Positions 46,731 through 58,600 of a stretch of DNA of 64,000 bases are shown one piece after another. Each line of letters starts with the position of its first letter. Position 1 is the first letter of the stretch. The translations under genes were made by a program, and so were the position numbers. The notes under the pieces are model-generated. The model had not been told where the DNA came from. It worked only from the letters and a program-made list of their open reading frames with translations, and did no database searches. Source of the DNA: Siniperca chuatsi (lineage: Eukaryota; Chordata; Actinopteri; Centrarchiformes; Sinipercidae); assembly GCF_020085105.1 (NCBI RefSeq), contig NC_058063.1, positions 6,358,501-6,422,500 of the forward strand. The letters are read 5' to 3'.

Positions 46731-47189
46731 TGTTTTTTGTTGCTTATCTTGTTGCTCAAACTGACCACATAAAAGCTTTCAGGAATATGAGTACTGACGC
46801 AAACATTTTGCCTCATGGAGTACAACACAAAGTTATTTTTCTGAATATGTAATGCTGTAGAGTCTTTGACTGAATAACAGCAAGATACTCCTCAATTTAT
46901 GTTAGATCATGCTTTAAGCCCATTCATGGCAATACCTCACCAGTACAGATACTTTATGCCAAGTGAATGGTTAAACTCAGAAATGGCTTCATTAACTGAT
47001 TTCGCTACATTTTGTTTTAATCTGTTATTTTTTTTCCGACTTTATTGCTGAAACATCATTAAATGATGTCTGGTTGGATTTGATTTAAAAGCCAAAATTG
47101 TTGAAATCGACCGGATCAGAAGATTTTGACTATGGCAACGGCTGCGTGTGCAGATGCTGCGGCCTGTAACTCCTTCAAACTCCGCTAGC
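46731..47189. repeat. Upstream block shared by array units
   Basis: From about 46890 this matches 13960-14274 and 18750-19130. Bases 46830-46880 match the inner end of the 17.7 kb inverted-repeat arm in reverse. Confidence 0.6.
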
Positions 47190-47298
47190 TACATTCTTGA
47201 CGGGCGGACCATGTTGCAAGCTGACAGAGCGCAAGACTCCGGCAAGATGACAAGGGGAGGACTCTGTGTTTACATTGATAATGCTTGGTGCTCAAACT
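47190..47298 (+). mobile_element. LINE fragment, shortest copy
   Basis: Only the LDGRTM...ADRAQDSGKM...GGLCVYIDNAW part of the endonuclease fragment remains. Confidence 0.65.
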
Positions 47299-48659
47299 CA
47301 GGCAAAAGTCTGAAAGCAGATTGGCCGCATCTTGTGAAGGTCAATTTGTGTAAAGAGATGAGTGGAGTAGTGAATCAGTGTCAGAAGGGGTTCATAGTGG
47401 CAACTATTTAAAGAAAATCTTTATCTTTAAAACCTGCTAGGTGTGTGGTCTTCCTGTGGTTGCTATTTTTTGCCTGTGGGTTAGGTTTAACACTTTCTTT
47501 TTCCATAACATCTGTACACATACAGATGACAGCGTGATGACAAATAAAGGGAACTAGTGTTATGCAAAAGCAACAAAACACTGCCAGCAACAGAGTGCTA
47601 TGTGTGAAAGGGGATAACATGCCTAGTGCTGAGCAGTCCAATATATAGTAATAATTAGAATAGGAATTGTTTAAGTGAACAAAATAATCAATGATAACCA
47701 ATAACAACAAAAGGACATACCTATGAAAATAACAATGACAGAGAAATGCATATGTAAGTTTACTGTTGTGAATATAATACTGCATGTTAGAATCTACAAT
47801 GTATGGATGTAGTTTTCACTTCTAAGTTAAAACTACATACACTACAAAGTAACAACAGTAGAGTTGTTTTTGACAAGCTCAGTGAATGGCGTTTTGTTGT
47901 ATCTCCATGGTAACTTTAAGTAATGTAGCCTGCGACGGATGTACTGTATGAGCAAGAGGGTCAAAGTTCAAGGCGGAATGTTATGACGAAGTAGTCTGTC
48001 CCAGTTGTATGCATACTGCATGCAACAGTCGTACTTTGTAATGGCAGCTGCAGTACGTACTAAAAGCTGGATTTCTTCTTCACTCACCAACTGCAGTGCT
48101 GCTCAGCAGCTCTGTGCTCAAGGCTACCTCTGGTGGCTAGAGGCTACATTGCAGTAATAAATCTGATTTAAAACGGTGGTCTCATTTATATATCTTCTGG
48201 GCAGAGATCATTCTCAGTCATAGCAGATTGTCCGCGTTCATTCTTTCCCACTCACTAAAAAGATCTGCCTAACCCTAACCCTAGCATCCAGTGAGTTTGT
48301 ATTTCTAATAGTCCTGCTGTAAGACATTTTCGGGGCCCCTGAATGACTTTTGTGAGATGGCCATTCAGAAATGTGATACAGTATGTGGTGTGACGGTCCT
48401 GGATCAGTGCTACATTTTAAGTTGCCCTATGACTAGTTGCAGACTTAATTTGGTTGAGTTTCCACTTCTTTCTTGTTTTTGGATGAAAAATTAACATATA
48501 TGAGCTTACCATAAATAATACAGTGATTGTCTAGTCACGAGTTGAAGTGATTTGATTAGCTTGTCCACTATAGAACATATAAAAGTAAATCTTAAAAAAT
48601 GGATTTGATGATGTGCAAAAGCAACATAAATAAAATAGAGGACAGCACTCAAACAGTAC
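47299..48659. repeat. Duplicated intergenic block
   Basis: Contains copies of 509-760, 1190-1400 and 33640-34420. No gene was recognised. Confidence 0.6.
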
Positions 48660-49076
48660 CTGTCTGACGTTACCTCATTTTGACAATGATGACCTTAGTG
48701 AGAACAACAGTCACACCGCTCAGGATGACACTCATCAGGTTTATTATTTCACCAGGCTCTTCTACAAAAAAGATGATTAGAATAGACTCTCTGCTTTTCT
48801 TTTGAATAATTAACAAATGGCTTATTTTGTGCATATTTTTGAGGAACCTACTTATTATCCTTTACTGGCTTGAGATCTGGCTGATAATAATATGGATAAA
48901 TGATCTTATTCCATCAATTGACAAATTTTAATCTGCATAATAAATCTAAATGAGACGCAGGGAGAACATTTTAGCCTTTTTCCATGTTGTCATGAGGTTC
49001 AACACTGCCTTCACAGATGATGATGAAAAAAAATTCTTCATGTTGTTCATCATATTTTGACAATATTCCATCATAC
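48660..49076 (-). pseudogene. H-type Ig receptor pseudogene H3
   Basis: The transmembrane exon 48660-48761 (102 nt, GEIINLMSVILSGVTVVLTK) is open. A stalk-like remnant lies near 48970-49010. The V and signal exons are missing because a Gypsy LTR begins at 49077. Confidence 0.7.
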
Positions 49077-50239
49077 TGTCACAGATATGCCAGGCCTCAC
49101 AGCCAGTAATCACCCACACCTGCTCCCAATCACACTCCTGCTCCCCATCAGTCCCAATCACAGCCAGTACAAAAACACACTACTCACCTTAGTCATTGTC
49201 TGACCTCGTTCATATCTAGGACTCCTCATACCAGTTGAAGAAAGACCTCATTTCAATAGTTTCCAGTGTTTCTCTGGTTTCCTATGTCTCCGGTGGTTTA
49301 TTAAGTCCTCCGTGGTTCTCCAGTCCCTGCTTACCTCCAGTGACCTCCCTACATCCACTTCCCCTATCTCCACACTGTCCACTCCTGGCTATCATCCAAT
49401 AAAGAACATTCCTGTCCACCTCTGTGTCCCCTGCCTGTCTGTAAGCGTAACAGAAGGTTGGACCGAACCGTAAGGATGATAGCAAGCTCCCCCGACGACC
49501 CCTTCCCGAACCTGGAGGATGCCATCTCCTTTCTCATCCACCACCAGTCACACCCACCAACGCCTCCTCAGACCCTCCGGCAACCTCTCTGGCTTTTAGC
49601 CTGAGAGGTTGCAAACCTTTTCTGGCTCGGAGGATGACTGCGAGGGATTCATGTTGCGGTGTTCCCTGGTCTTCGGCCTATGGCCACACCTGTACCCCAC
49701 CGAGCGATCCAGGGTGGCCTTCTTGGTGTCATGGCTTCACGGACCAGCACTCCGCTGGGCGACCGACATCTGGTCGAGAGGTGAGGCAGTCACACAATCG
49801 TTTCGCCACCTCTAGTTCTAGCTCTGCGGCCGCAGCAGCCTCCACCAGTTCCAGCTCCGCGGCTGCAACAGCCTCTCATCTTCTCTACTTCTCCGCTCCC
49901 CAGCTGCTCACCTGTTCTGCCTCCCAGCTGCCTGCCTCCTCCGGTCCTCGCTGGATCGCAGCGACCTCCAGCCTCCAGTCCCGAGGCCCAGCCGCCGGTT
50001 TCCAGCCCTGCTGTTACGTCGGCGGTTTCAAGCCCTGCTGGTAGGCCTCCAGAGGGTCCCAGCCTTCGCTGCCATTCGCCCGAGTTCCCAAGCTCCGGGC
50101 CGTCCGCCCGAGTTCCCAAGGTCCTCGCCTGCCCAGACTCCGTCTTGTTCCCCGGATCGGCTCGCTCCCTGTGGTGGACAGGCTGCAGCGTCGGGGGAGG
50201 GGGTTTTCCGTGGTTCTCCAGTCCTTGCTTACCTTAATA
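49077..50239 (+). mobile_element. Gypsy remnant: LTR plus Gag region
   Basis: LTR 49077-49452 (TGTCACAG...GTAACA, AATAAA near 49399), then a leader and the Gag start. Homology to the LTR middle reappears at 50202-50230, suggesting an internal deletion that fused the leader to a distal LTR piece. A relative lies at 2023-2690. Confidence 0.75.
49609..49815 (+). CDS. Gypsy Gag fragment
   Basis: 68 codons with DDCEGFMLRCSLVFGLWPHL and SWLHGPALRWA. This is the capsid N-terminal pattern of Sushi/Mart-type Ty3/Gypsy Gag proteins. The frame breaks into proline/serine-rich sequence afterwards. Not a host gene. Confidence 0.7.
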   Translation: MQTFSGSEDDCEGFMLRCSLVFGLWPHLYPTERSRVAFLVSWLHGPALRWATDIWSRGEAVTQSFRHL

Positions 50240-50365
50240 ATTAATTGAATTATATTTTGTCATTTGCTGTGGTATTTTATTTCTCTTGCTGTGAAGCACG
50301 TTGTACTTTGTTTTGATAAGTGCTCTATAACTAAAGTTTACTTCTTATTATCATTTATTATAATT
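50240..50365 (+). repeat. SINE/LINE-like 3' tail
   Basis: The GAAGCACGTTGTACTTTG...AAGTGCTCTATAACTAAAG pattern resembles the shared 3' tail of fish SINEs and small elements. Class uncertain. Confidence 0.4.
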
Positions 50366-50864
50366 CTCCAGGGAAAGACTGTATTGAGTGTCTCAAATAC
50401 GAAAAGCCTCCCCTCTTTTTTCACGGATACCTGGCGGTGTTAACAAAGTGATAAAGAGGAAGTTGAGTGAGAAGTAGTATTTGACTTGGTCAGTTGCTCG
50501 GGTGAACTCCATACAAACTGACTGGCTTAAATCTGTAGATAGGCAGGGAAAGCATGGACAGAGAATTTGATAGAGGTGGGCGAGGGGGGCAGGGGCCCTG
50601 GAGGCCACAGCCCCTGGAAGCCACTGAAGGAGCAAATCCCAAATATGTTGATTGCTGTAGGAAATGTGGGATCAGAGAAAAAGAAAGCAAAAGAAGCAGT
50701 TAAGACAGAAATTGAGATAGTATTGGAAACAAAAGGTGGATTTGAGTTCTGAGGAACCCCTCTGTAAGTATTTGTGGGGTGAGGAGGAGAAGTACCGAAA
50801 GCAAGCTGAGGAGGCGAAAAAAGGTGAGCAGGAATGCTGGTGAAACGCAAGTGTAAAAAGGCTT

Positions 50865-51194
50865 ATGAGGAAGCAGAGACAGAGGTGGTTTCAGTGGGCT
50901 ATGTATTGGCAAGGAGTAGATCACTGCGCTAAGAAAGAAGGTGGAAGAAAGAAAAAAGGAGGACCCCCGCCCTATGATCATGATGTTGCACGTTCCTCAG
51001 CCTCAATGTATCCCACTCTCCGCATTACAGACGGACAGTTTCAGATTGAAACCCTGCCCATCAACCCCCACCCTTGCACTTCACCGCCTAGGGACAGAGA
51101 GAGAAGGTCAAAGAGGGAGTCAGACACAGAAGATAGTGAAGGCAGCTGGAAGAGAAAAACCGAAGGGAAAGTGATAAGAAAAAAGGAAGTCTAG
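50865..51194 (+). CDS. ERV Gag matrix/late-domain region
   Basis: An open stretch of 109 codons containing KKGGPPPYDHD, a PPPY late-domain motif as used by retroviral Gag for budding. The charged Arg/Lys/Glu-rich sequence around it is poorly conserved. Assignment rests on position before the nucleocapsid and protease and on the PPPY motif. Confidence 0.55.
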   Translation: MRKQRQRWFQWAMYWQGVDHCAKKEGGRKKKGGPPPYDHDVARSSASMYPTLRITDGQFQIETLPINPHPCTSPPRDRERRSKRESDTEDSEGSWKRKTEGKVIRKKEV

Positions 51195-51582
51195 GCTGGG
51201 AGCCAGCTCTGCAGATTCAGTCAGAGGGAGAGAAAGAGGAAAAGCCATTTGTGACACGAAGCAAGACAGAATGTAAGGAGTAGAAAAAGGAGCAGGGAAA
51301 GTGGAAACAGGAAGAGAGAAAGAAAAGGAAAGTCAGTTAAAATGATGGGACTTGTGTCTGGTCTATACAAGAGGGAGAGTGAGGAGGACCAGCCAGCTTC
51401 TAGGGTAGAAGCAGCAGACCACATTAAAAGGGGCCTGGTTTGGAGAAGGATTGGCAGAAAGTAGCAGCAGCGAGTCAGAGAGTGAAGAGAAAAGAGAAAC
51501 ACAAGAAAATGAAGTACCACAAACACACACACTTAGGAGCGGAAACGTGTATGGGAGAAACACTTAGTGCATCACCTACAGA

Positions 51583-52137
51583 TGTTACGGACAGAACAAC
51601 CGGAGACAACGGTGAGGAGACAGAGAGTTTATTTATACACAGAGGTAATATGAAATGGATGAGAGTGGTAATGATACCGTCCCTTATTTCGCTGATGGCA
51701 GAAGAGTTCTGGAACTGAACGGAGAAACACGGAAACGGGAACTGGAGCGACACACACAGGAGACTGGAGACACACGGGAGCCGGGGCTGGAGCGACACAC
51801 TCAGGAGACTGGAAACAGACAGGAGCCGGGGCTGGAGCGACACACTCAGGAGACCGGAGATTTCTGGAGTCGGGATCGGGGTTCGGGGTTCAGAGTGGCG
51901 GTAGTCTTGACGTAACGTCGTGGGTGAGTCCGTGGAGTATAGAAGGCTGGAAGAGTAGCTCTGTCCTTCATACGAACGAGACCAGACACTGACTGAGGTG
52001 AGGAGTAGGAATATATGGAGGAGTAGATTGGCTGATTGCGTTCAGGTGTGTGGTGGGTAACAGGTGCTGGGAATTAGTATTCAGGTGAGGAAGTACGGTG
52101 TGGCTGAGGTGTGGTGGAGCCTGGCGTGTCTGTGACA
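51583..52137 (-). mobile_element. Solo LTR nested in ERV gag
   Basis: On the minus strand TGTCACAGACACGCCAGGC... to ...CCGTAACA, flanked by ACAGA (51578-51582 and 52138-52142). Same family as 40056-40491. It is longer because it includes a minisatellite. Confidence 0.85.
51736..51858. repeat. Minisatellite inside the solo LTR
   Basis: About three units of roughly 45 bp sharing GGGCTGGAGCGACACAC and CAGGAGAC. Confidence 0.7.
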
Positions 52138-52266
52138 ACAGAGAGCTAGAGATGAGGCTATAGAGGAAGATAGCACCACTAAGGACTTGCAGTTGCAGTT
52201 GTTGAAATTAGAGTTAGCTAAAGCTAAGAAAGACCTGACAGAAAAGAATAAAAGTAAGAAACAAAA

Positions 52267-52746
52267 ATGGTAGCTGTTGCACCCCCAGCTCCAGAATCGA
52301 TACCTGACCTTTATCCTATTCCACCTTGGGAAAAACAGGGACACCCACTGAGAAGGCCCCAAGGGTACGGTTGGTCTTCACAAAGGGGAGGATATAATGG
52401 AGGCAGAGGCTGGTCAAGGGGAGGAGGAAGAGGCGGTCCACCCAACAGAAACAACCAATACAGAGCCGGTCACTACTGTGGAGGGTATGGACATTGGGTT
52501 AAAAACTGCCCACACAAAGCTCCACCCCCAGGAAGGGGGCGTGGAGGACCACCTCAAGGAGGTGTGTTTGCTCCCAACCCACATGCAGCACCGCCACATA
52601 GGGGCGTACCCCAGCTTTGGAGAATGGGAAGGGCCAGAGGACTCCCAGCAGTGACACACCCCACAGAGAGACCTGGAAACTGGGGCACAGGCAGACCCCA
52701 TGCTGGAGATGTGGGTTATGAACAACACACTGCCGTTTCTCGATGA
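52267..52746 (+). CDS. ERV nucleocapsid
   Basis: Gly/Arg-rich protein (GGYNGGRGWSRGGGRGG) with a single zinc-knuckle-like segment GHYCGGYGHWVKNC. The first cysteine position of the CX2CX4HX4C pattern is Gly, so metal binding is probably lost. It would package RNA in an intact virus. Confidence 0.75.
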   Translation: MVAVAPPAPESIPDLYPIPPWEKQGHPLRRPQGYGWSSQRGGYNGGRGWSRGGGRGGPPNRNNQYRAGHYCGGYGHWVKNCPHKAPPPGRGRGGPPQGGVFAPNPHAAPPHRGVPQLWRMGRARGLPAVTHPTERPGNWGTGRPHAGDVGYEQHTAVSR

Positions 52747-53372
52747 TTCAGGGGCCACCATTACTACTACTACTAATTTCCACTATGATAAATCGCTCCC
52801 GAAAGACAAAATTTCAGCAAAAACTGTGGACCTTTTTTCCTAAGCAGTGGACAATGGCTTGTGCAGTCAGTGGAACCAGAATGTGCCGACATCTACTGGG
52901 GCCTCCTCGAGGCTACCGCCACTTCAAAAGACAGTATCCTGTTCCAGTATGCTCAGTGGAGGCCCTGGATCTCTCTTCTTGACCCGTACCTCTCACCATC
53001 AGACCCACCTCATGTAACACTCTTTTACGATCGGGCACATACTGATTGGTATCAGGAAGCATTTTGTCAAATACAAGGCTCACAGTGGAGCATTAAAACA
53101 CAAAACATTTATGTTGGTCCTGAGGGTGTAGCTGCAGCCGCACAGTTAACATCTGAACAACTTGAGTGGTATCGTATGAGCGATGAGGCAGTCCCTCATA
53201 TCTCACTCGCATTACATCCTAAACATCAAGCTAAAGATCTCGGTCCTATGATAAAAACGGCCGTAGAAACTACTGACTGGGTGTCGACACAACTTCCGAC
53301 AGGTGAGCCACATGAGTGCGAGACGGAAATCACAAAGGATGTCAAGGTGAGAGCAGATTTGGAAGCTCAACC
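52710..53372 (+). CDS. ERV protease start and pre-RT region, broken
   Basis: Near 52735 the frame reads LPFLDDSGATIT, containing a DSGA aspartic-protease motif. Frames then change, and 52861-53372 gives PHVTLFYDRAHTDW, NIYVGPEGVAAAAQL and VPHISLALHPKHQAKDLGPM. That segment lies between protease and reverse transcriptase in related fish retroviral elements. The reverse transcriptase that should follow is deleted. Confidence 0.65.
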
Positions 53373-54224
53373 AGTGCTAGGGCAGAGGTCATAGTCACAG
53401 AAGTACTCAAATGGGGAAAAGATAAAGAAGTGACCATCTATACAGACTCAGCCTACGCGGCAGGCGCAGTGCACGTGGAAATGAGACAGTGGCTGTGCAC
53501 AGGATTCTTAACAGCAGGGGGCAGGCCAATTAAACATGAAAAGGAAATGAGAGAGTTGATGGAGGCACTGAAACTGCCCAAAAAGGTGGCTGTGGTGAAA
53601 TGTCGAGGACATGATCAAAAAAACACTCCAGTGGCCAAAGGAAATCAGGAAGCGGATGCAGCAGCAAAAAAGGCAGCAGGGTATTTGCAAATGTACCAAA
53701 TGATAACCAGTGAAGAGACTGAGCTACGACCCAAACTCATTGCAGAGGCAGTAAAAGAATATCAAAAGGGGGCGGGGGCCCACGAAAAAGCGGTCTGGAT
53801 GCAAAGAGGAGCTACGGAGCAAAATGGACTCTGGAGGGGGCCGGACGGACGAATGGTCCTCCCACCAGGTATCAGGGCAAGAGCCCTGAGAGAAGCACAT
53901 GGCTTGGGGCATGTTGGAGCGAATCAAATGAACAGGAACTTGTGTCATTGGTGGAATCCCTTCCTAGCAGATTTGGCAAGGCATTTTGTAAAAAGTTGTA
54001 CAGTTTGTTCACATTTTAACCCAAAGCCAGTGGTGAGACCGGAAATGGGACGTTTTCCTATTACTACCTGCCCTGGCCAGGAGGTGGTGATAGACTATAC
54101 GGATATGATTGATCCGGTGAAAGGTTTTAGGTATTTGTTGTGTTGTGGATGCGTTCACAGGGTGGCCAGAGGCGTGGCCTGCAAAAAAGGAAGACAGTGC
54201 CACTGTGATCAAGTGCTTGATTAA
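53373..54224 (+). CDS. ERV RNase H and integrase N-terminus
   Basis: RNase H: VTIYTDSAYAAGAVHVEM, KCRGHDQKNTPVAKGNQEAD (catalytic Asp, His and Asp region). Integrase zinc domain: REAHGLGH and CTVC (HHCC). The first core Asp is in VVIDYTDM. A one-base shift near 54145-54160 interrupts the integrase core. Confidence 0.85.
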   Translation, partial: SARAEVIVTEVLKWGKDKEVTIYTDSAYAAGAVHVEMRQWLCTGFLTAGGRPIKHEKEMRELMEALKLPKKVAVVKCRGHDQKNTPVAKGNQEADAAAKKAAGYLQMYQMITSEETELRPKLIAEAVKEYQKGAGAHEKAVWMQRGATEQNGLWRGPDGRMVLPPGIRARALREAHGLGHVGANQMNRNLCHWWNPFLADLARHFVKSCTVCSHFNPKPVVRPEMGRFPITTCPGQEVVIDYTDMIDPVKGFRYLLCCGCVHRVARGVACKKGRQCHCDQVLD

Positions 54225-54726
54225 TCATTACATCCCAAGGCATGGTTTTCTAGAAAAAATTAGATCAGATAATGGCACTCACTTCAAAAACACAGATCTA
54301 CGTAGAGTAGAAACAATGATGGGGTTGAAACATTCATTCGGCACTGTCTACCACCCCCAGTCACAAGGTAAGGTGGAGAGAATGAACCAAAACATCAAAC
54401 AAAAATTGGCTAAAATCTGTGCACAGACCAAATTGAATTGGGTTGATGCGTTACCTCTAGCCCTGATGTCAGTCAGAAGTTCACTCAACCAAAGTACAGG
54501 CTTCACGCCGTATGAGTTACTTACAGGGAGACAGTTTCCGGGGCCCAGTGCCGCTCCAGGACTAGGAGAGGAAGGAGAAAAAATGGAACACAAGACATAT
54601 TTTAACAAACTGCAAGCTCTTATTTCAGATTTCTCCAAACAGGTTGGCGAAAGGCAGGCGCTGATAGAAGGATTCACTCTACCCACAGCCCGGTGGGTAT
54701 TACTGAGAGTCATCAAAAGGAAGTAG
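54145..54726 (+). CDS. ERV integrase core and C-terminus
   Basis: MDAFTGWPEAWPAKKED, IRSDNGTHFKN (second Asp) and QGKVERMNQ (Glu) complete the DDE set in a shifted frame. A stop at 54724-54726 precedes a C-terminal segment WTGPFEVTERTSHAVRVKG, which is the usual integrase C-terminal fold. Confidence 0.85.
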   Translation: MDAFTGWPEAWPAKKEDSATVIKCLINHYIPRHGFLEKIRSDNGTHFKNTDLRRVETMMGLKHSFGTVYHPQSQGKVERMNQNIKQKLAKICAQTKLNWVDALPLALMSVRSSLNQSTGFTPYELLTGRQFPGPSAAPGLGEEGEKMEHKTYFNKLQALISDFSKQVGERQALIEGFTLPTARWVLLRVIKRK

Positions 54727-55084
54727 TCAGAGCCCAGGTGGACAGGACCGTTCGAGGTCACAGAGAGAACATCACATGCAGTCCGGGTTAAAGGTAAAGG
54801 CGACACCTGGTTCCACTGGAGCCAGAGCAAGGGGGCCGAGGAGCCAGGACAGAGTGTGGAGGAGATTGGAGCAGATCTACGGCAACTACAAGCTGAAAGC
54901 ACTGGCTCAGCTGAGTCGGAGAACACCCAGACCCCAATAAAAGAGGCAGAATAATCCTCTGGTCTGTGGTCGAACGGTACAGGGAAGTCTAACCCTGTAC
55001 CCCGAGAGGAATCAGCGACAAAAACACACTGTTAGCTGCAAAAGATGAAGTGCTAGTAACCTCTCCTCTAGGTCATAGAAGACC

Positions 55085-55336
55085 GTGCTGGACGAACACA
55101 ATTCCCAGCCAGAAGTTGAAGACGAAATCACATCCGGAAGGAAAAAAGAAACTTTTGCAGCTATTATTGTAACTTGCGGGTGTTGCTGCATTCCATGCGC
55201 CAGAGCACTGTGTGTAAGAGTAATCACATCCACAATTGAGAAACAAGAGAGTGGGGGGAAGAATATGATGATGCCTCTCTTGGGTGCTACTGAACCAGAT
55301 CCAGAGGAGGAGATGGAACTGGAAAGATGGTGTTAA
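55085..55336 (+). CDS. ERV envelope transmembrane-subunit tail
   Basis: 83 codons. A hydrophobic, cysteine-rich segment (CGCCCIPCARALCVR) followed by a charged tail fits the membrane anchor and cytoplasmic end of a retroviral envelope. The ectodomain is missing. Assigned mainly from position before the polypurine tract. Confidence 0.55.
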   Translation: MLDEHNSQPEVEDEITSGRKKETFAAIIVTCGCCCIPCARALCVRVITSTIEKQESGGKNMMMPLLGATEPDPEEEMELERWC

Positions 55337-55370
55337 GTGTGATCTCTTTTTTAGAGATCAAAAGGGGGAT

Positions 55371-55640
55371 TGTGGAATTCACATGGGCTGGGATATTATG
55401 ACTGATAGCTTGTGCTGTGTGCACCCTGTATGTAAGATGTTTTTCCCTGTGTAGTCTAAGTCATGCAAGTTCTCAGGCCAGCAGCTGTAGCCGCACCATA
55501 GACTGCAACTAACTGTTAGATAAGAGAAAGTGGGAGAAGGTACAAACCAAGGTCAGAGACTAACAGAGGTGCACTGAGAGAATAAGCTGTGGGAAAATAC
55601 CTAATGTTGTGTGATCGGGTGTGGCTTTAACATATAATAT
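55371..55640 (+). repeat. ERV 3' LTR, probably partial
   Basis: It begins TGTGGAATTC after AAAAGGGGGAT. The junction with cassette sequence lies near 55640, and a clear CA end with target duplication was not identified. Confidence 0.6.
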
Positions 55641-58600
55641 GTGTCACCTTCTTGAAGACTCAGTTGTTTCTGTTCAGACAGAATCAGCTGTTTGGGAATC
55701 ACCAAATGGAAGAGAAGAAGCTTGAGTATGTTGTCCACACACTCATGGGAGACTCTTATAGAGTCATTTGAGGGCCTCGTCTAGTTAACTCTTTACAGTT
55801 AAATCCCAATATCTTGCTGGATCACCAGGGAGACAAGTGTTACAGAAAGCATATAGATGCCATCTGCCTGGGCAGCCATGTGAAGCATGATAACTGTTTC
55901 ACATGTGGAAAATACAAAACATAGTATTTCAAATCTGATCACAAGTAGTTATTAGACTGCTACTAAATACCACATCACTACTAACCAGTTACACGCTGCT
56001 GTCTGCTCCTGTAACCAACTTAGTAAATAATAATAATTCAGTTTACAGAGGAAGACACTGTCATCTGGCTGTACAAGTACGAAGCTGCACAAGGCCTGTT
56101 TTCTGCAAGCAGGGTGCTGATGTATAAAGGTGAAAGGAACAGAGTGTGAGGAAACTGGTTAGTGTGGTCTGTAAAGAAGGTGATGGTTTGAGAAGAAATT
56201 GATTTACTGCTGACAGGATTTGCATGTCTACATATACTAAAAAAATATTGTCACATTTTAAGAGAAATTAGCAAAGCTTTTTTACGATCGTAGTACAGCT
56301 TTTGTTGCATGTGGTTTCATTGCAGAGAGCTAAAGGCGAGTCCTCCTGTGGCTTTATGTTTGATACACAGTGTTTTCACCACGGTGGAAAAAGACGGGGG
56401 GGGGTTACAAGAAGACGTGTTCCTTGTGGCCAACACAGCCAGGACAGAAAGCTTCGGCTTTGTATTTTTCATATACACATTCACTATGTCAGACAATTAT
56501 AAACTTAATAAAAGTCAGTATCCAGTTAAATAGATAAAAATGTCTTGTGGAAACATTTTCTACATTAGTGAATGTTTCTAAACTAGTGATGTGTACGTCA
56601 CTTTCTCCTCCCTCCCTGTAGACTCTCCCTAATGTAGAGGCCCATCACTTCGTCAACATTACAGAGGCAATTAAGACAGTGTTCTCCACTTCATATCAGG
56701 TTTTATTTATAAAGGATTTGACTTTATTCTCACAGAGCTTTGATCTAACAGGCCTCGATCTTCAGCTCAGTTGTGCTCACACCACACTGTGCTTTCTCTT
56801 CCCGTCAAACAAGTGATGTGTACGTCGCTCACTCCTCCCTGCTTTCACACTCTCCTTATAAGGACATTTGACAGTCATCAGTGTCCTTTGCTGGCTCCTC
56901 CTCCATCAAACCACAAATGGGTTTTTGTTTTTCTTATCTTTAGATTACGATCAACGACAAACAATATAAATAAGACGGAGACTGAGAGCAGGAGAGAAAG
57001 AACCATGTGAGAATCAAAACTAGCACTACCACAAGCAATAAAATAATATATTTACCTTAATGTTGAATCTTTTTCACAAAATTAGATTTTGGACAGATTG
57101 ATCTTAATTCCTCCCATCTGATACCCTACGCTTACTATACTGGATATTTGTTAGAGCAAGAATGAATTGCTGCTGTATGCACCTGTTGACCAAGTAAGGG
57201 GAGGATCCACCTCTTCTGCAGTGAAGGTAATGGTATCAATTGTAGAGATGCTTTAAGGTAAAGCCTAATGCAGGCCAGACAACCTTTGCCACAATTTGCC
57301 TGTTCCATATCTTTTAGATCTGAGACAAAATCTCATGTTGGCATCAAATTCAGTCGTGACTCCATAACAACATAAACAATGTTCAACATGGCTTCGAAGA
57401 AGGTGAAAATGGACCCTAGTGTCGTCTGGAGACAAGAGATGGAGGGGAGGCATTCTGGCATCTGGCACTTCTCTGGAATAATCTCGTAATCACTACCGAA
57501 ATCTGAGATCACGTGTTGATGTGTTTGGACCTCCACAACCAACATGACATGACAAAAGCCTGTGACAAAACATGTATACAGTATATACAATACATCAGAG
57601 CTCATTCCACACTAGATTTGAATAAATGGTTTACAGTAACTCAGTATTCAAAATATTGTAAGGAGGATGATGATGATTTAGATTTTTGTAAATTTACACC
57701 AGCTTCTATTATTCTGTAGCTTCCATAATTTTGTGTATCAGTCGACCCTGTTGTGCATTATTGCCCATATAAAAACTGAGGCATGGCAATATGAAGTGAC
57801 TATCACACTGACTGAAGACTGGTCTTAAAACTTCACTTTGTGCCATCTAAATTGTCCTTGGAATATTATTTATTACATGTGAGCCCAGATCAAACACTGT
57901 TTTCTTCTCCTGTTATGACATGTTGAGTCATATTGTGTTGTTTGTTTGTTTTTTGTCTTAACTCTCTCCTTTTACCTGCTGTTTGTGTTTTTGATCATAT
58001 TGTTATACATTAAGCCAGGAGAGAGAAAACAGATGCTGGTATGTTCAGGATACCAGTTACTTTTTTCAGCCGTCATGTTTGTGCTATAGTGAAAATAATT
58101 CACTGACCAGCATTAGAAACTTGATAGATGAGAGTGTGACCTGAAACTATGGCTGAGTATGTTAATGCAGATGTGTATTCTGGAGAAGAAGTTTCTTGAA
58201 GTTTGAAGGCAGATGTTGATGTAGCTTGTGAAGGTAAAGTAGTTAAATACGTTTGTGTAAAGTACAGAGTGACTGACATCTTTTTCAAAGTAACATCACT
58301 CTTGGTTTTTGAAAACAGCAAGTTATTTGATATTTGTGTTCAAGGCTGAAATCTTATTGGTGGAGACTTTATTTATAAAAAATGTGAAGAAAAAAAAAAC
58401 AATGGAGTAAACCAGCACCCTGTGGTGACAGACATTGTCTGTATGAGTGAAAAATAAAAAGTCTGATATTATTTAGTCAAACTCAAGTGGGCCAGCTTTC
58501 ACAGTTTCTTTTTTTACTTTGCTACAAAGCTTTGTCTTTAAAGGCCTCGTGACTTTCATGTCAGTTGTGCTCAGACCACACTGTGCTGCCTCTTCCTGTG

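Larger units (their letters stand above)
50366..55640 (+). mobile_element. Class I-like endogenous retrovirus remnant
   Basis: Order: Gag region (about 50550-51577 and 52143-52730, split by a nested solo LTR), nucleocapsid, protease, pre-RT region, RNase H, integrase, short envelope tail, polypurine tract (near 55360-55369), LTR start (55371). Reverse transcriptase is absent: pre-RT sequence joins RNase H near 53375. Most of envelope is absent. No 5' LTR was found. Multiple frame breaks; defective. Confidence 0.85.

Noticed and set aside
50393..51843. Several minus-strand frames of 60-120 codons
   Set aside because: Antisense to the purine-rich retroviral gag region; low-complexity Leu/Ser/Pro content with no domain.
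51736..51858. Regularly repeated units considered as a CRISPR-like array
   Set aside because: The units are directly adjacent with no spacers; it is a minisatellite inside an LTR of a vertebrate genome.
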